This document shows, in pieces, positions 1 to 6,623 of a DNA stretch of 9,965 nt. The stretch covers positions 1 to 9,965 of the forward strand of contig JALNWH010000071.1 of assembly GCA_023230985.1 (NCBI GenBank). The letters are read 5' to 3'. Position numbers and translations under genes: made by a program. Under the pieces are notes generated by a model. That model saw nothing but the letters and a program-made list of their open reading frames with translations. It ran no database searches and was not told the DNA's origin. Numbering within the stretch: the first letter of the stretch is position 1; every line of letters begins with the position of its first letter. Source of the stretch: Bacillota bacterium. GTDB lineage: Bacteria; Bacillota; Clostridia; Lutisporales; Lutisporaceae.

Positions 1-20
1 ATTATAATAGAAAGGCAGGG

Positions 21-3000
21 ATGGGCTTGAAAACATTATACGATGTGTGCAATCCGCGAGAAAGCGTATTTGACGAATCAAAACGAGACGACACACTGGA
101 TTTATCAAATCTTTTGGACAATTCTATAGATAGCGAAGAATTTTTTAAAGAAACTTATGTCACTGGTGGTATGGAATTATTATTTGATACCGCCTTTAAA
201 AGATTTGAAGGAAAAGCTTCCAGTGGTGTTATTAAATTAACTCAATCCATGGGTGGCGGTAAAACTCATAATATGTTGGCCCTAGGTATTTTGGCTAAAG
301 ATAAAAAGCTAAGGGCTTCTATCTCTGACGAAAAATATAAAAGCTTTACAGATGATATAAATATAGTGGCATATACTGGCAGGGAGAGCCATTTAGAATT
401 TGGCATCTGGGGAGAAATAGCAAGGCAATTAAATAAAAAAGACTATTTCAAAGAGTTTTATTCTCCTCTTATGGCACCGGGACAAACTGCTTGGATAAAT
501 CTATTAAAAAGTGAAAAACCTACACTAATACTATTGGACGAATTACCTCCTTATTTACAATATGTCAGAACCATTCCAATAGGAACAGGAACTTTAGCGG
601 ATGTAACTACGACGGCACTGGCAAATCTTTTTAATGCTGTAGGTAAAGCTGATTTACACAATGTATGTATTGTAGTATCCGATTTACAAGCTACTTATGA
701 AGAAGGTTCCCAGCTCCTTCAAAAATCTTTTAAAGAACTTGAAAATGAAATAGGAAGGTCAGCAATCAATATAGAGCCGGTAGGAGCCAATACCGACGAT
801 TTATACAATATATTGAGAACTAGACTATTTGAAGAAGTAGGAAATCAGGATAACATAAATAAAATAATAGAAGGATATAGAAAGTCCATAAATGAAACGA
901 GACAAATGGGCTATACAAATTTTACCGCCGATGAAATTGCAAAAGGAATACAAATATCATACCCTTTTCATCCGTCAATAAGAGACCTTTTCGCACGTTT
1001 TAAAGAAAATCCGGGGTTTCAGCAAACCAGGGGATATATAAGACTTACACGATTAATGGTAAAAGGTTTATATACGGGAGAAATGAAAGCAAAAGAAAAA
1101 CACCTGATAAATGCTTATGATATAAACCTAAACGATGGACAAACTGTTACAAATGTAAAAGGCATAAAGGAAAGCATATCCAATGCCATATCTCATGATA
1201 TAGCTGACAAAGGCAATTCCGTTGCGGAATTTTTAGATAGAGAAATAGGAAATACTGATTTGCAAGATATAAGCAAATTAATTTTAGTATCATCTTTGGG
1301 AAATGTGTCCAACGCCATACTAGGTCTTCCTATCCAGGAGATAATAGGCTATATGTCGGCCCCCGGGAAGGATATTACAGGGTTAAAACAAGGATTAGAA
1401 GAATTTAGTACAAAAGCCTGGTATTTATATAAAGATAAGGCGAACAGGCTGTATTTCAAAGATATAAAGAATGTAAATGCAGAACTGATTGATTTAGTAA
1501 ACGGGTATTCCTATGAATTTGGCAAAGAAACAATAAAAAAGCTGCTAATAGAAAAACTCATGCCGGAGCAAAAGGATTGTTATCAAGAGGTCAAAGTTTT
1601 TCCTTCCATAGATGAAATTGATTTATCCAAAGACAAGATTACTTTAATCATTACAGAGCCAAATACAGATCATACAGGCCTTAACAATGCATTAAAGAAG
1701 TTTTATGAAGACACGACCTATAAAAACAGAGTAATGTTTCTGACAGGACAGAGAAATTCAATGGAGAATCTTGTTATTAAAGGTAAAGAGTATGCAGGGA
1801 TAAACTCCATATTGAACAAAATGAAAAATGAAGAAAAACTGCCGGAAACAGACCCTCAATATCAACAAGCATTGGATTTATATTCTAAAATAAATTTAGA
1901 GTTAGTAAGCAGCTTGAGAGAATCCTTTGTTACTTTATATTATCCTAAAAGGCAAGGCCTTGTAAGTGACGGGATAACAATGAAATTTGAAGAGAACAAT
2001 TATGTACTAGAAGAACAGATTAAAGATTTATTAATCAAAGAGAAAAAATTTGATGCTGATACTGATGAAGAAGAATTTAGAGAAAAATTTGAAGAAAGAA
2101 TATTTACACAAAGGCAAATGACTTGGAATGCAATTATAGAAAGAACAGCTACTTTACCGTCCTGGTCCTGGCATCATAAAGATGCGCTTGATGATTTAAA
2201 ATCAAGTATGTTGCGAAGAGGCGAATGGATAGAAGCAGGCGGTTATATAGATAAAGAGCCTCCAGCACCGGAAACATCTTTAACAGTAATAACTGTATAT
2301 GAGGATGAGGACATAGGAGAAGTAACATTGAAGCTGATACCGGAAAACGGAGATACAATCTATTATGAAATCGGACAAACAGCTACAAAAGCATCTTTAA
2401 AAGTAGAAGATACAAATAATTTTAAAACCAAAGAATTGAAGCTATCCTTTTTATGTGTTGATAGCAGAGGCGAACATGAAGAAGGTCCTGCTGTGGAATG
2501 GTCAAAAAATGTGAAAGTCAAGTACAAGCCCTATGATAAAGAAGGCAAACAATATATTGAGCTTAAAGCTACAGCTGATAATGTGAAAATACTTTATAGC
2601 ACAGATGGTTCTAATCCCAGAGAAAGCGGGGGAATATATGAAGATGATTTTATAGTACCTGTCGGGGCTAAATTTGTACAAGCAATAGCAGTAAATGAAA
2701 AATTAGAGGTTTTTTCAGAACCTTTGCAAATAGAGATAAAAGAAAGGGAATTTGAAATAGACAAAGATAAAGCATTAAAAATAACAGAACCTGTAAATTA
2801 TAGTAATGCGACGGATTTATATAGGGAATTGGAGTTATTGGAAAAGTTTAATGTATCGCTATCAGGACTGACTTTGGTAGTTTCAGATGATTCAAATAAA
2901 AACAAAGGTTATGTTCAGTTAATGATAGGCGGCGGGTTTGTGGTAAAAAGCTCTCAGAAGATAATTAATGAATTGAATCATATTTTAAACAACCTATTTG

Positions 3001-3128
3001 AAGGTGAGGCATTTAAAGCAAATTTAACTATTAATGAAATTGAATTTAAAAAGGGTGAAGATTTTGAGCGATGGATTTCTGCTAAAAAAGAAAAGATAGA
3101 AGATTATAAAGGAAAGATAAGACAATAG
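21..3128 (+). CDS. DUF499-type AAA+ ATPase, predicted anti-phage system subunit
   Basis: Large cytoplasmic P-loop ATPase of 1035 residues with no signal peptide or membrane segment. The N-terminus (MGLKTLYDV.NPRE) matches how DUF499 (COG1483-like) proteins usually begin, which supports the ATG at 21. Walker A is SMGGGKTH at residues 76-83 and Walker B is LILLDE at 169-174; a possible sensor strand is VVSD at 218-221. A long helical middle region follows (about 300-740). Residues about 755-905 look like two beta-sandwich (Ig/FN3-like) repeats; the second contains ILYSTDGSNP (857-866), typical of chitobiase C-terminal-type modules. The extreme C-terminus (about 915-1035) is a mixed alpha/beta tail I do not recognise. 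The gene comes first in a tight operon with a DUF3780 protein, a DNA methyltransferase and a PLD-helicase. Such ATPases resemble the large ATPases of BREX-type systems in general role (inference), perhaps as a DNA-dependent motor or signalling hub. Family call firm; function unproven. Confidence 0.9.
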   Translation: MGLKTLYDVCNPRESVFDESKRDDTLDLSNLLDNSIDSEEFFKETYVTGGMELLFDTAFKRFEGKASSGVIKLTQSMGGGKTHNMLALGILAKDKKLRASISDEKYKSFTDDINIVAYTGRESHLEFGIWGEIARQLNKKDYFKEFYSPLMAPGQTAWINLLKSEKPTLILLDELPPYLQYVRTIPIGTGTLADVTTTALANLFNAVGKADLHNVCIVVSDLQATYEEGSQLLQKSFKELENEIGRSAINIEPVGANTDDLYNILRTRLFEEVGNQDNINKIIEGYRKSINETRQMGYTNFTADEIAKGIQISYPFHPSIRDLFARFKENPGFQQTRGYIRLTRLMVKGLYTGEMKAKEKHLINAYDINLNDGQTVTNVKGIKESISNAISHDIADKGNSVAEFLDREIGNTDLQDISKLILVSSLGNVSNAILGLPIQEIIGYMSAPGKDITGLKQGLEEFSTKAWYLYKDKANRLYFKDIKNVNAELIDLVNGYSYEFGKETIKKLLIEKLMPEQKDCYQEVKVFPSIDEIDLSKDKITLIITEPNTDHTGLNNALKKFYEDTTYKNRVMFLTGQRNSMENLVIKGKEYAGINSILNKMKNEEKLPETDPQYQQALDLYSKINLELVSSLRESFVTLYYPKRQGLVSDGITMKFEENNYVLEEQIKDLLIKEKKFDADTDEEEFREKFEERIFTQRQMTWNAIIERTATLPSWSWHHKDALDDLKSSMLRRGEWIEAGGYIDKEPPAPETSLTVITVYEDEDIGEVTLKLIPENGDTIYYEIGQTATKASLKVEDTNNFKTKELKLSFLCVDSRGEHEEGPAVEWSKNVKVKYKPYDKEGKQYIELKATADNVKILYSTDGSNPRESGGIYEDDFIVPVGAKFVQAIAVNEKLEVFSEPLQIEIKEREFEIDKDKALKITEPVNYSNATDLYRELELLEKFNVSLSGLTLVVSDDSNKNKGYVQLMIGGGFVVKSSQKIINELNHILNNLFEGEAFKANLTINEIEFKKGEDFERWISAKKEKIEDYKGKIRQ

Positions 3129-3132
3129 GAGG
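3127..3132 (+). promoter_or_regulatory. Ribosome binding site of the DUF3780 gene, overlapping the upstream stop
   Basis: A perfect AGGAGG lies 7 nt before the GTG at 3140 and shares its first two bases with the TAG stop of the ATPase gene. An ATG at 3138-3140 overlaps the GTG in another frame, but it reads ATG-TGG-CTG-TAG and ends at once, so GTG is the start. The overlap suggests translational coupling. Confidence 0.8.
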
Positions 3133-3139
3133 TATTGAT

Positions 3140-3682
3140 GTGGCTGTAGTAAAGGGAATCGGCTTTGGCTATCTGCCTGAAGAAACCATACATCACTATT
3201 TGGTTAGAATACCAAGGAGTAAAAATGAAAAAGTAATAGTTTACGAAAGGTTCCATTGGGATGAAGGAGAGAGTCAGGAATCGGAAATAAACTATGACAA
3301 TACAAAAGTTATAATCAATAGACATAAATGGGATCTGGTCAAAGATATTATTCAAACGGAATTAAATAAATCTTTAAAGAATAATAAAATATCAGTAAGC
3401 AGGTTTAAAATAGGGGACAATCCTATAGACAGGCTTCTTGGCAAGGAAATGATAATTCTACTTTGGGCCATAGAAGACTCAGACCCAAGCCTTGTTCCTG
3501 TTGCCGTAAGAAACTGGTTAGGTCTTAGCAGAGAAGAAAGATGGTGGCTTTTTACTATGACTAATGCAACTACCGGCCATGCCGATGACAAAAGAGGTTG
3601 GCGAAAAGCCATAAGATATGCTATTACAGAAAACCCTATTGATGATAAAAGAAAAAGCCAGTTAAGCGTATTTGATTTATAA
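3140..3682 (+). CDS. DUF3780 domain protein, predicted anti-phage system subunit
   Basis: Protein of 180 residues starting at GTG, with no signal peptide or transmembrane segment. It matches DUF3780 along its whole length. The N-terminal part is beta-rich (about 1-60) and is followed by a segment KIGDNPIDRLLGKE at 90-103. The diagnostic C-terminal block is rich in Trp, Arg and His: LSREERWWLFTMTNATTGHA at 129-148, then GWRKAIRYAITENP at 153-166. No catalytic motif is evident. The family is small, of unknown biochemical function, and as far as I recall is nearly always found between a DUF499 ATPase and a DUF1156 methyltransferase, as here. Eleven nt separate it from the ATPase and 12 nt from the methyltransferase, so all are probably translated from one mRNA. 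A structural or adaptor role in a complex with its neighbours is a reasonable inference, not something the sequence shows. Confidence 0.88.
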   Translation: MAVVKGIGFGYLPEETIHHYLVRIPRSKNEKVIVYERFHWDEGESQESEINYDNTKVIINRHKWDLVKDIIQTELNKSLKNNKISVSRFKIGDNPIDRLLGKEMIILLWAIEDSDPSLVPVAVRNWLGLSREERWWLFTMTNATTGHADDKRGWRKAIRYAITENPIDDKRKSQLSVFDL

Positions 3683-3690
3683 GGCGGTGA
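3683..3690 (+). promoter_or_regulatory. Ribosome binding site of the methyltransferase gene
   Basis: GGCGGTGA differs from GGAGGTGA at one base and ends 4 nt before a TTG start at 3695. The methyltransferase is in the same frame as the DUF3780 gene, whose TAA stop ends at 3682. Only four codons (GGC GGT GAG ATA) lie between that stop and the TTG, so TTG is the best available start upstream of the conserved DUF1156 N-terminus. The imperfect site and the TTG may lower expression. Confidence 0.65.
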
Positions 3691-3694
3691 GATA

Positions 3695-6613
3695 TTGCTG
3701 GATTATAGTAAATCCTTCATAGAGGTTCAATTTCCCGTATCTAAGGTTTCAAAAGAGAGCTATAAAGAGAGGATGGCAAATTTAGGCCAGACATTGACAG
3801 GCTTGGGAAAGTGGTGGGGCAGAAAGCCTCTTATTTTAGTCAGGGCGACGATATTCGGTGTCCTTCTTCCTGTATCTGATGATTTGGAAAAGGATAGGGA
3901 AATATTTTTAAAGCTTTTAACTATGGATGATGAAGGACTTTATATCAGGAAAAACAAAAACCTTACTCAAAAAGAGCTGTATAAATGGGCGGATGATGAT
4001 TATAGAAAAAAATATATGGAATTAAATGAAAACGACCAGCCTATTTATAAACAAGGTCTTAGCAAAGAAGACAAGGAAATAATACAAAAACATGCCTTTG
4101 ACCAAATGTCCTATGATGATAGGCTTATATATTGCAATAGGCCGGAACATATAGAGAATTTATCGAAAGATACATGGAAAGAAATAAATGAACATTTAAA
4201 AACCAATGCAGATTCATTTCAATCCTTAATAAAAGAATTAGGCGAAAAAAGATTTGGGCATAAACCAAAAATAGGAGATGTGTTCTCAGGTGGAGGAAGC
4301 ATTCCTTTTGAAGCGGGAAGATTAGGAGCCGATATATATGCTTCGGATTTGAATCCTGTGGCATCTCTATTGACATGGGCTTCTCTAAATATAGCAGGAG
4401 CCGGTGATGAAGAAGTTAAAAAACTAAGAGAGTTTCAGGAAGAAGTATACGAAAAAGTAGATGAAGTGATCAAAGAATGGGGTATAGAGCATAATGAAGA
4501 TGGACATAGAGCAGACTCATATCTTTATTGTATGGAATCCAAATGTCCGGAATGTAGTTATAAAGTTCCGTTGGCTCCTTCATGGATTATAGGTAAAGGG
4601 ACGAAAACTATAGCTCTACTAAAAGATAATAAAAAAGACGGTTTTGATATAGAAATAATACAAAATGCTGATAAAGCACAGTTTAAAGAAGCAGATAAAT
4701 GTAATACCATAAGACGAAATAATCTATATTGCCCCCATTGTGAATTGGAAACACCTCTCTCAGCTCTAAGAGGAGATAGAAGGGGAGCAGATGGAGAGAA
4801 TGTTTATGGCCTCAGGTTTTGGGAGAAAGATGGGTTTGTCCCCAGAGAAAATGATGTCTTTCAAGAGAGACTATATTGTATAAGATATGTTAAGGAATAT
4901 ACGGATGAAAAAGGAATTGTCAGAAGAGAAAGGTATTATACAAAACCTACAAAAGAAGATTTAAAAAGAGAAGAAAAAGTGGTAGGGCTTTTAAATGAAA
5001 GGTTTAAAAAGTGGCAAGGGAAAGGATATATACCATCGGATAAAATTGAGGACGGCCGTGAAACAAGTCGATTAAAAAGGGAAAGAGGTTGGCAATATTG
5101 GCATCAACTGTTTAATCCGCGACAACTTTTAATAAACGGCTTATTCTCAAAGATTAGTCAAGAAATGGCAGAGAACCGAATGGAGCAGGTTATAGGGTTA
5201 TTGGGGATTAATAAGATTTTAGATAGAAGTTCTAAATTGTGCGTATGGCATAATGGGGGACATGTAGAAAATTCCCAAAATACATTTATGAATCAAGCTT
5301 TAAATACTTTATTCAATTATGGCTGTAGAGGCATTACTAATTTATTAATGAATTGGGGGATTGAGGTAAACAATTACTTAATAAATATAAAAAATAAAAT
5401 AGAAACAAAAGATGCCCGTAATAATAAGGAAACTTGTCATTTATGGATTACCGATCCACCTTATGCAGATGCTGTTAATTATCATGAGCTAACGGAGTTT
5501 TTCTTAGCTTGGGATAAGACTCTGCTAAAAAAGACTTTTCCCAATTGGTATACTGATTCAAAAAGAGTGTTGGCTGTAAAGGGTACAGGAGAGAACTTCA
5601 ATAATAGCATGATAGAGATTTATAAGAATCTGAGAGACCATATGCCGGATAACGGTATTCAAGTAGTAATGTTTACCCATCAGGATGTAAAAGTTTGGGC
5701 AGAGCTGGCTATGATACTTTGGTCTGCAGGACTTCGAGTTGTATCTGCATGGACTGTTTCAACTGAGACTTCAAGCGGAGGACTAAAATCAGGCAACTAT
5801 GTATCAGGTACTGTACTGCTCACTTTGAAAAAACAAGGACAAGTAAAAAAGATTTTTCAGGATGAGTTATATGATGAAATAAAATATGAAGTAAAAAAGA
5901 CAATAGATTCCATGAAGGATATCAATTACAAAGATGACCCGGATTTTAATGATGCGGATTTTATATTGGCATCTTATGCCACAGCTTTAAAAGCAATCAC
6001 ATCCTATAAAGAAATTGCCGGCATAGATATATCCTATTGGTTGGGAAAAGGGAGAGATAGTTCAGAGAAAAATCCCATAGAAGAATTGATATCCGACGCC
6101 CAAAATATCGCCTATAATTATCTTATACCGGAAGGCTTTGATAGTTTTACCTGGAGAGAGCTTTCCAATGAGGAAAGATTTTTCATTAGAGGTATAGAAT
6201 TGGAAATGAATAATATTTATAAAGTCGGAGATTATCAGGAATTAGCCAGAGGCTTCGGCGTTACTGATTATGGAAATATGTTTTACTCCACATCGGCAAA
6301 TAGAGCAAGATTTAAAACAGCAGTTGAGTTAAAAAGACAGTTTATAGGTGGAGACGGATTCGGCTCTACTTTAACAAGACATTTATTAGTAGCTATAAAT
6401 GATTGTATAGCAGAAGATAAAGCCTCTGCGGGTATAAATTATTTAAAAACATTTTATCAGGAAAACAATGAGTATTGGAGAAAGAAAAACCTGATGAGAG
6501 AAATATTAGGATTTATAGCAAGAGTAGAAGACATAGGTTCTATGGAACATTGGAAGGAAACAGGGTATTATGCAAAGGTATTAAGGGAAGCCATAAAAAA
6601 CGATGGAGTGTAG
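3695..6613 (+). CDS. DUF1156-type adenine-specific DNA methyltransferase with zinc ribbon
   Basis: Predicted SAM-dependent DNA N6-adenine methyltransferase, 972 residues (COG1743-like). The N-terminus, FIEVQFPVSKVSKESYKER (8-26) followed by GKWWGRKPL (38-46), is the DUF1156 signature and shows that the TTG start captures the whole domain. The SAM-binding motif I is DVFSGGGSIPFEAGRLGA at 195-212, with an acidic follow-up ASDLNP (216-221). The catalytic motif IV is DPPY at 587-590 in WITDPPYADAVNY. Between them lies a large insert carrying CPEC (284-287) and CPHC (346-349), a four-cysteine zinc ribbon, with extra cysteines at 279 and 336. Motif I precedes DPPY with the long insert between, as in the alpha class of amino-methyltransferases, so the insert is the likely target-recognition region. 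The C-terminal 260 residues or so are not assigned. In the operon it would mark self DNA; no dedicated specificity subunit is present. Confidence 0.92.
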   Translation: MLDYSKSFIEVQFPVSKVSKESYKERMANLGQTLTGLGKWWGRKPLILVRATIFGVLLPVSDDLEKDREIFLKLLTMDDEGLYIRKNKNLTQKELYKWADDDYRKKYMELNENDQPIYKQGLSKEDKEIIQKHAFDQMSYDDRLIYCNRPEHIENLSKDTWKEINEHLKTNADSFQSLIKELGEKRFGHKPKIGDVFSGGGSIPFEAGRLGADIYASDLNPVASLLTWASLNIAGAGDEEVKKLREFQEEVYEKVDEVIKEWGIEHNEDGHRADSYLYCMESKCPECSYKVPLAPSWIIGKGTKTIALLKDNKKDGFDIEIIQNADKAQFKEADKCNTIRRNNLYCPHCELETPLSALRGDRRGADGENVYGLRFWEKDGFVPRENDVFQERLYCIRYVKEYTDEKGIVRRERYYTKPTKEDLKREEKVVGLLNERFKKWQGKGYIPSDKIEDGRETSRLKRERGWQYWHQLFNPRQLLINGLFSKISQEMAENRMEQVIGLLGINKILDRSSKLCVWHNGGHVENSQNTFMNQALNTLFNYGCRGITNLLMNWGIEVNNYLINIKNKIETKDARNNKETCHLWITDPPYADAVNYHELTEFFLAWDKTLLKKTFPNWYTDSKRVLAVKGTGENFNNSMIEIYKNLRDHMPDNGIQVVMFTHQDVKVWAELAMILWSAGLRVVSAWTVSTETSSGGLKSGNYVSGTVLLTLKKQGQVKKIFQDELYDEIKYEVKKTIDSMKDINYKDDPDFNDADFILASYATALKAITSYKEIAGIDISYWLGKGRDSSEKNPIEELISDAQNIAYNYLIPEGFDSFTWRELSNEERFFIRGIELEMNNIYKVGDYQELARGFGVTDYGNMFYSTSANRARFKTAVELKRQFIGGDGFGSTLTRHLLVAINDCIAEDKASAGINYLKTFYQENNEYWRKKNLMREILGFIARVEDIGSMEHWKETGYYAKVLREAIKNDGV

Positions 6614-6619
6614 AGGTGA
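6613..6619 (+). promoter_or_regulatory. Ribosome binding site that sets the PLD-helicase start at 6624
   Basis: GAGGTGA is an exact match to the 16S rRNA anti-SD complement, lies 4 nt before the ATG at 6624, and shares a base with the TAG stop of the methyltransferase (6611-6613). The earlier in-frame ATG at 6603 has only a weak AGGGAAG about 12 nt upstream and would place this strong site inside the coding sequence, so 6624 is preferred. Confidence 0.75.
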
Positions 6620-6623
6620 TTTT

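Noticed and set aside
3..8. TATAAT, a perfect -10 box just before the first gene
   Set aside because: Transcription from it would start only a few bases before the ATG at 21, leaving the AAAGG ribosome binding site at or upstream of the RNA start; no -35 region is visible because the window begins here. In such AT-rich DNA the hexamer arises by chance.
2149..2358. Minus-strand open frames across the operon (2149-2358, 3104-3355, 3352-3612, 4125-4376, 8714-8974, 8851-9063, 9092-9334)
   Set aside because: All lie opposite well-recognised genes, are short, have low-complexity or hydrophobic translations, and resemble no family.
6603..6623. Upstream ATG at 6603 as the PLD-helicase start
   Set aside because: No well-placed ribosome binding site, and the strong GAGGTGA at 6613-6619 points to the ATG at 6624.
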